Assembly (NCBI RefSeq): GCF_024722015.1
Contig: NZ_JANQBD010000010.1
Span: 124,001-188,000 of the forward strand
Source: Paenibacillus radicis (ex Xue et al. 2023)
GTDB taxonomy: Bacteria > Bacillota > Bacilli > Paenibacillales > NBRC-103111
Direction: 5' to 3'
DNA length: 64,000 nucleotides
Shown in pieces: positions 7,769 through 18,566 of the stretch (position 1 is the stretch's first letter; each line of letters opens with the position of its first letter). The notes under the pieces were generated by a model that made no database searches, was not told the origin of the DNA, and saw only the letters and a list, made by a program, of their open reading frames with translations. Position numbers and translations under genes: made by a program.

Positions 7769-9343
7769 TTATTTATTTACCTTGTATAGTCGCCATTCAT
7801 AATTTTGACCTTTATCTTGAAAAGATTTGTATAGAGTGGTCCAGCTGCTTCCGGAATCAAATAATTTCGGATACTCCGAATTTATGGTGCTGTATACAGG
7901 TAATCGAGGAATAAGGATGTAATCTACACCTGTTCCAATAGGATCTTTGACAGAAGACCGGAATTGTTCATCGCTTGTGATGATAAATTTCTTGGGTTGC
8001 TTGCTGTTTACCAAAATCATATAGGCTGCTGCTGAATCAGTCAATATAGTTGCATCAGGTAAATTCTCGTCCAGCCAAACGGCAATGGACCGATCCAGCT
8101 TCGTTCTTTGATAGTAAATTCCTTTTTCTATGGACAGGAAGCTGTTCTCGTCAGGTGCAATCTTTGGATTGGTTAAAGCATAGGTCAGAACTCCAATGGT
8201 TACCAGCAAGCTTAGCAAGATCAGGCTGTAGTTGATAAAGCCCTTTTTCACTTTACTTAGTTCATAAGGAATCCAGGCTATCGTAATAGGAAGCACATAC
8301 ATAAAGTATCGAAACCAGGCAAAGGTAGAGCTTTTCATCAATAGTAGAAATTGTAATCCAGGAACTGACGCGATAATTAGAAGAAGCACCAAGAGGTCCC
8401 ACTTGAATAATCTTCTGTTGAACAGTCTTATCAGTAGGATTCCCACAAGAGGTCCAGAAAACCAAATTGTCTTTTTTACACAAAGCCACAAAGCTTGCAG
8501 AGGACTATTGAATATCGCCTGGAAATCAGTGTCCCGTTTTAGTTCTTCTGATTGGGCTGAATTCGAATACTCGGAGCTTAAGAAATAAAAGGGGTCATGC
8601 ATAATGGTGTAGTTGAAAAATACCCACAGTAAACCGGAAAAAACGGCTGGAGCTAAAAGTACAATCCATGCAGCTTCTATGTGGTGAAATTTTTTGCGGA
8701 TGGAATTATTGCCTGCATCGGTTTGCTTATCAAAAATAGAAATAATAACAATAACGACTGCAAATGCAAGAGCTACCCCTACTGGAACAGCTTCATAACG
8801 AGTCCAGAATGCGAGAGCAATACCAACCCCGCTTTTCAATAAATGAGCTGTGTGTTTGTTCGTCATCCAATTGGTGAAATTTATGACGCAATACATTAGA
8901 AAAAATACATAAGGAGCATCGCTTAATCCATTCGCACCGAACAGAAAAATAAAAGGATTCAAGGAATATAATAAAGAAATGGACAAGCCTAGCCATTTGG
9001 GGAGACCGAATTTTCTGCAAGTGTTGTATATAAGCATCGATATTAATCCGGCAAAGATACTGCTTACGATTATGGCAGCTATTCCATGTGAAGCCAGTTC
9101 CGGGAAAAGTGGATAAAACAAGAGTAATATTAATTCTAAAAAGCTGGGGAGAGGATTCCAAACAAAGCCTATTGCTGCCAGATGGGGATCGCGGCTATAT
9201 AATACGTAGAAGGCATTAGCAACACGACTCAAAGAATCTGAATGCATATACCCGATAATGTAGCTAATATAGAAGCCAACCGCAAATTCTATTGCAAATA
9301 TCCCGGCAAATATGCTCAAGGGTAAGTATTTTTCTTTGTTCAT
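7769..9343 (-). CDS. Polytopic GT-C type membrane protein (putative glycosyltransferase)
   Basis: A 524-residue protein with about ten or more hydrophobic helices and a C-terminal soluble part (about 405-524). The first extracytoplasmic loop carries HSDSLSRVANAFYVLYS and a conserved-looking WNPLPS, as in the ArnT/GT39/GT-C superfamily, where an acidic residue in this loop is catalytic and the donor is a polyprenyl-linked sugar. That matches the nearby GtrB/GtrA pair, which would supply such a donor (inference). The ATG follows GAGGAGC. It is transcribed alone, converging on the preceding operon. The family is assigned only at fold level. Confidence 0.6.
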   Translation of the reverse strand: MNKEKYLPLSIFAGIFAIEFAVGFYISYIIGYMHSDSLSRVANAFYVLYSRDPHLAAIGFVWNPLPSFLELILLLFYPLFPELASHGIAAIIVSSIFAGLISMLIYNTCRKFGLPKWLGLSISLLYSLNPFIFLFGANGLSDAPYVFFLMYCVINFTNWMTNKHTAHLLKSGVGIALAFWTRYEAVPVGVALAFAVVIVIISIFDKQTDAGNNSIRKKFHHIEAAWIVLLAPAVFSGLLWVFFNYTIMHDPFYFLSSEYSNSAQSEELKRDTDFQAIFNSPLQALWLCVKKTIWFSGPLVGILLIRLFNRRLFKWDLLVLLLIIASVPGLQFLLLMKSSTFAWFRYFMYVLPITIAWIPYELSKVKKGFINYSLILLSLLVTIGVLTYALTNPKIAPDENSFLSIEKGIYYQRTKLDRSIAVWLDENLPDATILTDSAAAYMILVNSKQPKKFIITSDEQFRSSVKDPIGTGVDYILIPRLPVYSTINSEYPKLFDSGSSWTTLYKSFQDKGQNYEWRLYKVNK

Positions 9344-9465
9344 TGATCTATGCTCCTCTAATTACGCTATCCTCAAGTATGTGTTCTTTTAGTATACATA
9401 ATATAATAGGGTGAAAACCGGATCTGAATCAACTTTTGTTACTTCTTAATTATTTTCCATTATAC

Positions 9466-9494
9466 TTGACTCTTTACCTAATTCGTCTTATAAT
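9466..9494 (+). promoter_or_regulatory. Sigma-A promoter of the ilv-leu T-box transcript
   Basis: TTGACT (9466-9471) and a perfect TATAAT (9489-9494) with 17 bp between them, just upstream of the T-box leader. Confidence 0.85.
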
Positions 9495-9503
9495 ATTGAA
9501 AAA

Positions 9504-9843
9504 GCACACAGACTCTATCGGCAATGATGAGGACGAAGTTATAAGGGCACTTATGTTCAGAGAGCAGAGGATTTGCTGAAACCTATGCCATTAATCCCTT
9601 ATGTACGAGCTCACCTCGGAGCTGTTTTCCTGAAAAGTATGTCTCATTGACATAGCTATTAGGGAAAATCGGAATAGCACACGTTACCGTGCTGAAGGTA
9701 TAACAGCTTGTGTTAAGCTGCGTACCTGCTAAGGTTATTTGCTGTGAGGCATTTAACAAACTCTGGGTGGTACCACGGAAGATTAGAACCCCTTTCGTCC
9801 CTTCAGACGCTATTTTTGGCGTTTTGGGATGAGAGGGGTTTTT
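9504..9843 (+). promoter_or_regulatory. T-box leader of ilvB-ilvN-ilvC-leuA, probably leucine
   Basis: The leader contains the invariant T-box TGGGTGGTACCACG (9764-9777) within the antiterminator region and ends in an intrinsic terminator, AACCCCTTTCGTCCC pairing with GGGATGAGAGGGGTT (about 9787-9841) plus a T-run. Uncharged tRNA bound to stem I and to the T-box bulge stabilises the antiterminator and allows transcription. In stem I, CTC at 9610-9612, followed by ACC and GGAG, is the likely specifier, pointing to tRNA-Leu, as for the Bacillus ilv-leu operon. The specifier was assigned by eye, so isoleucine or valine is not fully excluded. Confidence 0.92.
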
Positions 9844-9876
9844 CGCGTTTTGAGTTTACGGGAGGAGGACAAAATC

Positions 9877-11619
9877 ATGATCGTTCAAACCACACAAAAG
9901 TCGAAAGAAGAGCTGCGCAAGGAACTGCTTCAACCGGATGTTGTTACGGGGTCGGAAATGCTGCTTCGCAGCTTGTTGTTGGAGGACGTGGATTGCGTCT
10001 TTGGATATCCAGGTGGAGCCGTTTTATATATTTACGATGCCATGCATGGCAATCCGAATTTCAATCACTTGCTGACCCGCCACGAGCAGGGAGCTATCCA
10101 CGCAGCAGACGGTTATGCACGCTCTACAGGTAAGGTAGGCGTATGTATCGCAACGTCGGGTCCTGGCGCTACAAATCTTGTTACTGGTATTGCAACAGCC
10201 TACATGGACTCGGTGCCGCTTGTCGTCATCACAGGTAATGTAGCAACAAGTGTGATTGGAACAGACGCCTTCCAAGAAGCGGATATTACCGGGATTACGA
10301 TGCCAATTACGAAACACAGCTACTTGGTACGTGATGTTAAGGATTTACCGCGTGTTATTAAAGAAGCCTTCCATATTGCTTCCACAGGTCGCAGAGGACC
10401 GGTTCTTATCGATATTCCGAAGGATGTATCCAATGCGCAGGCGCCTTACTATTATCCGGAGAAGGTAGAAATCCGCGGCTACAAACCGACGGTTCAACCG
10501 AATAAGCTTCAAGTGGACCGCATGATCGAGGCTATTGCCGAGGCGGAGCGTCCAGTCATTCTTGCCGGTGGCGGCGTTGTGTACGCAGATGCTTCCAAAG
10601 AGCTGCTGGAGTTCGTAGATAAAACGCGTATTCCTGTAACAACTACCCTGTTGGGTCTGGGAGGCTTCCCGAGCGCTCATGAGCTATGGCTGGGAATGCC
10701 GGGGATGCACGGAACGTATACGGCGAATCACGCGCTGCAGGATTGCGATCTGTTGATTGCTATCGGGGCACGGTTTGATGACCGTGTGACGATGAAGGTA
10801 GACGGCTTTGCACCGAGAGCGAAGAAGATCGTTCATATCGATGTAGATCCTGCCGAAATCGGTAAAATCGTAGAAGCAACCATTCCGGTTGTAGGCGATG
10901 TAAAAGCTGTGCTTCAATTGGCATTGCCAAAAGTGAAGCCTTCCCAATCGGAAGCGTGGATTAAGGAAGTTACTGAGAACAAGCGCAACCGTCCGCTGCG
11001 GTATAAAGATTCCGATACGGAGTTGAAGCCACAGTATGTAATTGAGATGATTCACGAAACAACCAAGGGCGATGCAATTGTAACGACAGATGTTGGGCAG
11101 CATCAGATGTGGGCTGCACAATACTACAAGTTCAATCATCCTCGTTCATGGATTACATCCGGCGGCTTGGGAACAATGGGCTTCGGCTTCCCTTCAGCCA
11201 TCGGTGCTCAAGTAGCGCATCCTGACAGATTGGTTGTTTCCATTAATGGTGACGGCGGCATGCAGATGTGTTCTCAAGAGTTGGCGATCTGTGCTATCAA
11301 CAAAATTCCGGTAAAAATTGTTGTTATCAACAATCAGGTGCTGGGAATGGTTCGCCAGTGGCAGGAGATCATTTATGACAATCGCTACAGTCACATCGAC
11401 CTGGCCGGCAGTCCGGACTTCGTTAAGCTGGCTGAAGCCTACGGCGTTAAGGGCTTGAGAGCAACGAATAAAGAAGAAGCCCGCCGTGTTTGGCAGGAAG
11501 CGCTGGACACCCCAGGTCCGGTACTCGTCGAATTTTTCGTCCGCAAAGGCGAAAATGTGTATCCGATGGTTACACAAGGCTCGACGATAGATCAAATGAT
11601 AATGGGGGATTCGGAATGA
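9877..11619 (+). CDS. ilvB: Acetolactate synthase large subunit
   Basis: 580 residues with the start at ATG 9877 behind GGAGGAGGAC; a longer frame runs back through the T-box terminator and is not used. The enzyme condenses two pyruvates, or pyruvate and 2-oxobutyrate, with ThDP, Mg and FAD, the first common step to Val, Leu and Ile. Visible: VFGYPGGAVL, RHEQGA with the catalytic Glu near 70, the central FAD-binding domain, and the ThDP motif GDGG (near 458) ending in NN about 25 residues later. It overlaps the small subunit by 4 nt (ATGA). Confidence 0.97.
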   Translation: MIVQTTQKSKEELRKELLQPDVVTGSEMLLRSLLLEDVDCVFGYPGGAVLYIYDAMHGNPNFNHLLTRHEQGAIHAADGYARSTGKVGVCIATSGPGATNLVTGIATAYMDSVPLVVITGNVATSVIGTDAFQEADITGITMPITKHSYLVRDVKDLPRVIKEAFHIASTGRRGPVLIDIPKDVSNAQAPYYYPEKVEIRGYKPTVQPNKLQVDRMIEAIAEAERPVILAGGGVVYADASKELLEFVDKTRIPVTTTLLGLGGFPSAHELWLGMPGMHGTYTANHALQDCDLLIAIGARFDDRVTMKVDGFAPRAKKIVHIDVDPAEIGKIVEATIPVVGDVKAVLQLALPKVKPSQSEAWIKEVTENKRNRPLRYKDSDTELKPQYVIEMIHETTKGDAIVTTDVGQHQMWAAQYYKFNHPRSWITSGGLGTMGFGFPSAIGAQVAHPDRLVVSINGDGGMQMCSQELAICAINKIPVKIVVINNQVLGMVRQWQEIIYDNRYSHIDLAGSPDFVKLAEAYGVKGLRATNKEEARRVWQEALDTPGPVLVEFFVRKGENVYPMVTQGSTIDQMIMGDSE

Positions 11620-12104
11620 GCCACAGACATACCATTTCCGTATTAGTAAACAATCAGCCTGGCGTGCTTCAGCGGGTTTCCGGTTTATTCGGCCGCAGAG
11701 GCTTCAACATTGAGAGCATTACCGTAGGGGAGTCCGAGGAATCGGGCTTGTCCCGTATGGTAATCGTAACTACAGGCGATGATAAAACTTTGGAGCAGGT
11801 TTCCAAGCAGCTGTACAAATTGATTGATGTCATTAAGGTTATAGACTTGAGCTCTAACCCAATGGTAGCACGCGAGCTGGCGTTGATTAAGGTCAATGCG
11901 GAGCCAAGCTCCCGCCCTGAAGTGCTCGGTGTAGTTGAAACTTTCCGCGCGGCTGTGGTTGATATTGGCCCCAGTTCATTAATTGTACAGGTAGTGGGAG
12001 ATTCACTGAAAATCGATGCAATGATCGAATTATTAAAGCCATACGGTATCCGTGAGATTTCTAGAACAGGCGTTACGGCGATGATCCGCGGATCAGTTAA
12101 ATAA
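11616..12104 (+). CDS. ilvN: Acetolactate synthase small (regulatory) subunit
   Basis: 162 residues, starting at the ATG that overlaps the ilvB stop (ATGA, 11616-11619). The N-terminal ACT domain (about 4-75: HTISVLVNNQPGVLQRVSGLF) binds valine for feedback inhibition; the C-terminal half (about 80-160) carries the VVDIGPSSLIVQVVGD pattern of IlvN/IlvH. The longer open frame from 11490 lies inside ilvB and is not real. Overlap with ilvB implies coupled, stoichiometric translation. Confidence 0.96.
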   Translation: MSHRHTISVLVNNQPGVLQRVSGLFGRRGFNIESITVGESEESGLSRMVIVTTGDDKTLEQVSKQLYKLIDVIKVIDLSSNPMVARELALIKVNAEPSSRPEVLGVVETFRAAVVDIGPSSLIVQVVGDSLKIDAMIELLKPYGIREISRTGVTAMIRGSVK

Positions 12105-12149
12105 AAAAGTACACATAAGGTTTTCTAGAAAGCAGATTTAGAGTAAAAT

Positions 12150-13338
<1,189 letters not shown>

Positions 13339-13373
13339 GATTTGCTCATTTGTGGTAATATAGTGTTGAATGA

Positions 13374-13432
13374 GGTCGGCTTGAAGACAATGGGGAATGC
13401 TCTTTTTTCTCACCTTCGAGCCGTACCTTTTT
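13374..13432 (+). terminator. Terminator-like hairpin between ilvC and leuA
   Basis: GGTCGGCTTGAAG (13374-13386) pairs with CTTCGAGCCGTACC (13414-13427) with one bulge and one G-U pair, followed by TTTTT (13428-13432). The 27-nt loop contains GGGGAATGCTCTTTTTT. As leuA lies only 60 nt further on and no separate strong promoter is evident, this is likely a partial terminator setting leuA below ilvC, or an attenuator. Confidence 0.65.
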
Positions 13433-13491
13433 CTGCTTAAAGGCTTATGATGTAATTTTCTTACGAAAACTCTTAGGAGGTGACCCAACCC

Positions 13492-15042
13492 ATGAGAAAA
13501 ATATACATATTCGACACTACGTTGAGAGACGGGGAGCAATCGCCGGGTGTGAATCTCAACATGCAGGAGAAGGTGGAAATTGCGCTGCAGTTGGAAAAGC
13601 TGGGTGTCGATCGTATTGAAGCCGGCTTCCCGGCTGCATCTCCTGGTGACTTGGCAGGTGTAAATGCGGTTGCCCGCGCAGTCAAAAACGCTTCTATAAT
13701 CGGCTTGGCGCGTTCGCGCGAGCAGGATATTGATGCGGTGCGTGAAGCGCTGAAGGGAGCTCAAGATCCTTCTATTCACGTATTCTTGGCAACGTCCCCT
13801 ATTCACCGTAAGCATAAGCTGCGGATGGAAAAGGAGCAGGTGCTGGCAACAGCCGAAGCAGCGATTCGTTATGCGAAGAAATATTTCGACAAAGTCGAGT
13901 TTTCACCTGAGGATGCCGGCCGTACGGAGCTGGACTTTCTATGTGAAGTAACAGCTATGGCTATTCGTGCTGGTGCGACAGTTGTTAATATTCCGGATAC
14001 GGTAGGCTACTTGAATCCGAGCGAATTCGGTAACATTTTTAAAACTTTGAAGGAAAATGTAGCAGGTATCGAGAGAATTCAACTAAGCGCACACTGTCAT
14101 GACGACTTGGGAATGGCTACCGCTAATGCGCTGGCTGCTGTATTGAACGGTGCCGATCAAATAGAGGGTACGATCAACGGAATTGGCGAACGCGCTGGAA
14201 ATACTTCGCTTGAAGAAGTAGTTATGGCGCTGGAAACGCGTCAAGATTTCTTTCAAGCGAAAACATCGCTTGTGTTGGGCGAGATTGCCCGTACAAGCCG
14301 TTTGGTCAGTAAGCTGACAGGAATGGTCGTTCCTGGCAATAAAGCGATTGTAGGGGCCAATGCGTTCGCGCATGAGTCCGGCATTCATCAGGATGGCATG
14401 CTTAAGGAGAAGACGACCTACGAAATTATGTCGCCTGAAATGATCGGCTTGAAGGACAGCAAGCTCGTACTGGGCAAGCATTCCGGCCGTCACGCATTCC
14501 GTGAGAAGCTGGTTGACATGGGCTACGATATGATTGACGAGCAGCTGAATGCAACCTTCGCCAAGTTTAAAGACTTGGCGGATAAGAAGAAAAATGTAAC
14601 CGATGAGGACATTCGCGCATTGATCGAGGAGAAATTGATCGAAACGCCGGAAGTGTTCGTGTTGGATACGATGCAGCTGTCTTACGGTAATCAATCGGTA
14701 CCTACGGCGACTATTCGTGTCAATAAGATTGAGGGCGGTACGGCGGAAGAAGCTGCTGTCGGCAACGGTTCCGTGGACGCCATCTATAAAGCGATCGACA
14801 AGGTAACGAACGAAGAGGTCGAGCTGGAGGATTACTCGATCAAATCCGTTACTCAAGGCAAGGACGCGCTTGGCGAAGTGCATGTTGTATTGCGCCAAGG
14901 CGATTACTCCGTTCAAGGCCGCGGCGTAAGCACGGATATTTTGGAAGCAAGCGCGAAGGCGTACATTGATGCGATCAATCGTTTGATCGAGAAGCGCAAG
15001 TCGCCTGCCCGCAATAGCCGTGATAATGTAACCCTGATCTAA
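13492..15042 (+). CDS. leuA: 2-isopropylmalate synthase
   Basis: 516 residues from ATG 13492, eight nt after the strong Shine-Dalgarno AGGAGGTGA. It condenses acetyl-CoA with 2-oxoisovalerate, the committed leucine step. The TIM barrel starts with FDTTLRDGEQSPG, has the metal-ligand motif SAHCHDDLGMATAN, the NGIGERAGN loop and HESGIHQDGML; the C-terminal LeuA dimer domain (about 370-505) is the leucine feedback site. Last gene of the T-box transcript; leuB is 11.7 kb downstream and leuC/leuD are not in the window. Confidence 0.96.
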   Translation: MRKIYIFDTTLRDGEQSPGVNLNMQEKVEIALQLEKLGVDRIEAGFPAASPGDLAGVNAVARAVKNASIIGLARSREQDIDAVREALKGAQDPSIHVFLATSPIHRKHKLRMEKEQVLATAEAAIRYAKKYFDKVEFSPEDAGRTELDFLCEVTAMAIRAGATVVNIPDTVGYLNPSEFGNIFKTLKENVAGIERIQLSAHCHDDLGMATANALAAVLNGADQIEGTINGIGERAGNTSLEEVVMALETRQDFFQAKTSLVLGEIARTSRLVSKLTGMVVPGNKAIVGANAFAHESGIHQDGMLKEKTTYEIMSPEMIGLKDSKLVLGKHSGRHAFREKLVDMGYDMIDEQLNATFAKFKDLADKKKNVTDEDIRALIEEKLIETPEVFVLDTMQLSYGNQSVPTATIRVNKIEGGTAEEAAVGNGSVDAIYKAIDKVTNEEVELEDYSIKSVTQGKDALGEVHVVLRQGDYSVQGRGVSTDILEASAKAYIDAINRLIEKRKSPARNSRDNVTLI

Positions 15043-15057
15043 AGCCGGGTTAACTTA

Positions 15058-15107
15058 GACACCCCGATACCAAGCCTGATTTCAGGCGAAGTACCGGGGT
15101 GTTTTTA
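15058..15107 (+). terminator. Intrinsic terminator after leuA
   Basis: ACACCCCGATAC pairs with GTACCGGGGTGT around an inner GCCTG/CAGGC hairpin, followed by TTTT. Confidence 0.85.
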
Positions 15108-15148
15108 CATTTTTCAATAGATGGATAGATAAGCTTTATACTTTGGCC

Positions 15149-16030
15149 TCAGCCTTTGACGGAGCCGACCAAAGCCCCTTTGGCAAAATGCTTTTGCAGG
15201 AACGGATATACGATAAGGATCGGTAATGTAGATACAACGATAACCGCCATTTTTACACTTTGCTCCGGTGGACGCACATAACCTTCATTGAAGACAGATG
15301 TATCTGCGTTAAACCCGCTGGCCAGGATGACAATCTGACGCAATAGTATTTGAATCGGCCATTTTGAAGCGTCATTCAGGTACATGACGGCATTGAAATA
15401 CGTATTCCAGTAGTTAACGGCATAAAATAAGGATATCGTTGCAATCGCAGGCATAGAAAGTGGGATCACGATTTTGAATAAAATTCCGATATCATTGCAG
15501 CCATCGATTTTGGCCGATTCCTCCAAGCCGTCAGGTAAGTTTTGAAAAAAGCTTCTCATAATGATTAAATTAAACGCATTAATTGCCGTCGGAAGTATGA
15601 GTGAGAAATAAGAATCAATCAGTCCCATAGCTTTGACGATCAGAAAAGTTGGAATCAATCCTCCCTGAAACAGCATCGTGAATACAACCAGAAAATTTAT
15701 TAATTTGCGACCGTCCAAATCTCTCCGCGTCAGGCCGTAGGCCATCAAGCAGGTCAAAAACATACTGATGGCCGTACCGACCACGGTTACGCCGATGGAT
15801 ACCCCTAATGCGCTGAAGAGAGCATCCGTTGATAAAATATATTGATAGGCATTCAAGCTGAATTGTGACGGAATCAATATAAAAGGTTTTCTGACCAGTT
15901 CCTCGGCAGTTGTAAAGGATCCCATGAGGACGTGCATTAATGGAAGAAAAGTAATTACTGCAACGATAGTCAATAATAATAGATTGCCTGTATCAAATAA
16001 ACGGCTTGCCCATGTTTTGTCATGAACCAT
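15149..16030 (-). CDS. ABC sugar transporter permease, LplC/YtcP type
   Basis: A 293-residue inner-membrane permease with six predicted helices. The cytoplasmic coupling loop EESAKIDGCNDIGILFKIVIPLSMP contains the EAA motif that docks on the ATPase. This family (LplC/YtcP) works with LplB/YteP and a lipoprotein to import complex oligosaccharides such as uronides; no ATPase is encoded here, as is usual for the family, which uses a shared MsmX-type ATPase. The ATG follows TAAGGAGGT. It is the last gene of the pectin operon. Confidence 0.9.
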   Translation of the reverse strand: MVHDKTWASRLFDTGNLLLLTIVAVITFLPLMHVLMGSFTTAEELVRKPFILIPSQFSLNAYQYILSTDALFSALGVSIGVTVVGTAISMFLTCLMAYGLTRRDLDGRKLINFLVVFTMLFQGGLIPTFLIVKAMGLIDSYFSLILPTAINAFNLIIMRSFFQNLPDGLEESAKIDGCNDIGILFKIVIPLSMPAIATISLFYAVNYWNTYFNAVMYLNDASKWPIQILLRQIVILASGFNADTSVFNEGYVRPPEQSVKMAVIVVSTLPILIVYPFLQKHFAKGALVGSVKG

Positions 16031-16067
16031 GGCGTGAACCTCCTTATCCGTTTAGTGCGTTATCTGG

Positions 16068-17015
16068 CTAATAGATGCCGTCTTCACCGAACTTTTTGGC
16101 TAATTTATTAGCTAATACAACCAATACTAAGCCAATGAACGATTTGAAAAATCCTACAGCTGTACTGAAGCTGAACTGTCCTTGCTTCAAACCGGCTGTG
16201 TATACATACGTGTCCAGTATTTCTGCGACATTGCGGTTCATCGAGTTAAGCAGCAAGTATACATGCTCAAAGCTTAAATCAAGAACATTCCCGATACGCA
16301 GAATGAGCAGTACGACGATGACGGTGCGGATCGATGGCAAAGTTACATGCCAAATTTGTCTGAACCGACCGGCTCCATCCATACGGGCCGCTTCATATAG
16401 CTGGGGATCGATAGCGGCAATGGCGGCCAAGTATACAATCGTGCCCCATCCGGCTTCTCTCCAAATGACCTGAATAATATAAATCGGATGAAACCAACTA
16501 TCGCTCAGCAGGAAATTGATTTTGGGAAAACCGTAATAAGCCATCAGTTGGTTGATAATACCATCATCCATTGTAAGCATTACATAAGAGATAGACACAA
16601 TAATGACCCAGGATAAAAAGTGGGGAATATAAATGATCGTTTGTACAAAGCGTTTAAAGAAGGCATTTCTCACTTCATTCAACATAATCGCAAGCAAGAT
16701 GGGTATAGGGAAATAAAACAAAATGTTGTAGACAAACAAGATGAGTGTATTTCGAAATATAACCCAAAATTGCGGCTCGCTGAAAAGCTTGTTGAAATGC
16801 TTCAAGCCAACCCATTCACTACCGGCAAACCCTTTATAGGGAAGGTAGTCCTGGAACGATATAATCAATCCCCACATAGGAATGTACTTAAAAATAATGA
16901 AGTACAGCAGGCCCGGCAAAATCATCATATACATGAAGCGGTTGCGCAGTAATCTCTTCATTAACGGACTGCTGGAACTCACGGCCGTTATGGAGGCGGT
17001 AGCAGTATCGTTCAT
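16068..17015 (-). CDS. ABC sugar transporter permease, LplB/YteP type
   Basis: 315 residues, six predicted helices, with YEAARMDGAGRFRQIWHVTLPSIR as the EAA coupling loop and the LplB-typical KYIPMWGLIISFQDY and PHFLSWVI. It forms the heterodimeric channel with the permease encoded next. It starts three nt after the solute-binding protein stops, so translation is probably coupled, and it is followed after 37 nt by the partner permease. Confidence 0.9.
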   Translation of the reverse strand: MNDTATASITAVSSSSPLMKRLLRNRFMYMMILPGLLYFIIFKYIPMWGLIISFQDYLPYKGFAGSEWVGLKHFNKLFSEPQFWVIFRNTLILFVYNILFYFPIPILLAIMLNEVRNAFFKRFVQTIIYIPHFLSWVIIVSISYVMLTMDDGIINQLMAYYGFPKINFLLSDSWFHPIYIIQVIWREAGWGTIVYLAAIAAIDPQLYEAARMDGAGRFRQIWHVTLPSIRTVIVVLLILRIGNVLDLSFEHVYLLLNSMNRNVAEILDTYVYTAGLKQGQFSFSTAVGFFKSFIGLVLVVLANKLAKKFGEDGIY

Positions 17016-17018
17016 ATG

Positions 17019-18536
17019 TTACTTGCCGCCCTTGAACGCAGCATTGTACTCGTCGATAATCTTGGCGCCGCCTTCGTCTTGCCATTTCTTCACATCTGCC
17101 TGGAAGCCGGTTTCATCAATCTTGCCCAACATAAATTTGTAGGTTGCGTCTTTAATAATATCTCCGATTCTTGCGCCTTTTTCGTTGAAGGTAGGCGAGT
17201 TAAGGGGCACAGTTGGATCTTGAACCGCAAAGTTTACCGCTTCATCGGATAGCTTAAAGCCTTTTTCCTCCACAGGGATATTGTACAGTAAAGGCAGAAC
17301 GTTCATGGAGTCAGTCAGAGCAAGAGTTGAATAGGGTTTGACGTCTTTTTCTAACAATTTTGTATCGGCGTTCGGAACGACCTTGCCGTCTTTTAACGTG
17401 TAATGCTCGCCTTCAACGCCATATTTCAAATAGTTGACGATATCTTTATCGAACCATTTATCAAAGAAGGTTAAAATTTGCTTCAGCTCAGCTTCCGACT
17501 TGACGGCTGATTTTGGAAACATTACGAGCGTGCCATAACCGGGAAGCGCCCAGACGCCGGGTTTTCCATTTGTTCCCAGAATTTGGTTGGCGACATCGTA
17601 TTGTGCTTCCTTGACGTTTTTGGAGGTTTTATCTTGAATAACCCCTGCATCGGTTAATGCCCCGATATACATACCTGAGGTTCCGGTATACATCATGTTT
17701 TGCTGATCGGTCTTGGAGGTAACCGGGAAATCCTGGTTGATCAAGCCTTCATCGCGAAGCTTTTTAACAAATTTCATTGTATCCATATACCCTTTGGTCA
17801 TAAACTCGGGAACAAGCTTCCCATTTTCAACTCCCCAGCCGTTCGGTGTCCCGAAGTAGGAGCTCAATGTTTTGAAAGAACCGTAAATCAGGTCGTTGCG
17901 GTCTGCGAGCGGAACGGTTTTGGGGCCGCCGGCTTGCGATTCCTTGAATTTTTTTAACATATTGTAAATATCATCGGTTGTTTTGGGAGCTTGCAATCCC
18001 AGCTTGTCTGCCCAGTCTTTTCTGTAAATAATCCCTTGCCGGGCAAGAGGTCTCTCTTTATAAAGCGAATAGATTTTTCCATCTACAGCCGTATTATTTA
18101 AAGTTTCTTTATTTAGCTTGCTCAAATTCGGATAATCCTTCAAATAAGGGCCGATCTCCCAAAATTGCTGGCTTTTAATCGCATCACGCAGTTGAATGAA
18201 GGAAGATTGGTTTTTAATATAAGCGGCCTGCGGAAGGGAGTTTGTTGCAAATGCAGCCTGGAATTTCTCATCATAGGTTCCGTCGGGAACCCATTCGAAC
18301 TTGATGTCCATTCCGGTTTTCTCTTCAATTAATTTCTCGATTTTATCCGAAGGTACAACCGGCGTTTGCAAATTAACCATGATCGTAATCTTATTGGATT
18401 GTGGTTGAGCTTTACTTGATTTGGCCTCTTTCTTTTCATTGTTGGATGCAGGGGAACAGCCGGCCACAATACCAGTTACCAGTGCGAGTATACTTAACGC
18501 ATTTAACCATCTGAAATTCCGCGCTTGCATGTTCAT
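17019..18536 (-). CDS. Solute-binding lipoprotein of LplA/YtcQ type
   Basis: 505 residues. The signal peptide ends in IVAGC with lipidated Cys27, so the protein is tethered outside the membrane and delivers the ligand to the LplB/LplC-type permeases. The start chosen is the ATG at 18536, 9 nt after GGGAGGT; ATG 18554 would place the Shine-Dalgarno inside the gene. The body has the large type-1 solute-binding fold of the LplA/YtcQ group, including EKTGMDIKFEWVPDGTYDEKFQA and DKWFDKDIVNYLKYGVEGEHY. The operon context with oligogalacturonate lyase suggests pectin oligomers as ligand (inference). Confidence 0.9.
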   Translation of the reverse strand: MNMQARNFRWLNALSILALVTGIVAGCSPASNNEKKEAKSSKAQPQSNKITIMVNLQTPVVPSDKIEKLIEEKTGMDIKFEWVPDGTYDEKFQAAFATNSLPQAAYIKNQSSFIQLRDAIKSQQFWEIGPYLKDYPNLSKLNKETLNNTAVDGKIYSLYKERPLARQGIIYRKDWADKLGLQAPKTTDDIYNMLKKFKESQAGGPKTVPLADRNDLIYGSFKTLSSYFGTPNGWGVENGKLVPEFMTKGYMDTMKFVKKLRDEGLINQDFPVTSKTDQQNMMYTGTSGMYIGALTDAGVIQDKTSKNVKEAQYDVANQILGTNGKPGVWALPGYGTLVMFPKSAVKSEAELKQILTFFDKWFDKDIVNYLKYGVEGEHYTLKDGKVVPNADTKLLEKDVKPYSTLALTDSMNVLPLLYNIPVEEKGFKLSDEAVNFAVQDPTVPLNSPTFNEKGARIGDIIKDATYKFMLGKIDETGFQADVKKWQDEGGAKIIDEYNAAFKGGK

Positions 18537-18566
18537 TTTCGTTAGACCTCCCATTAATAAGTGGAT

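Noticed and set aside
14083..14916. 277-codon antisense frame opposite leuA
   Set aside because: leuA is unambiguous over this region; the antisense frame has no ribosome site or family.
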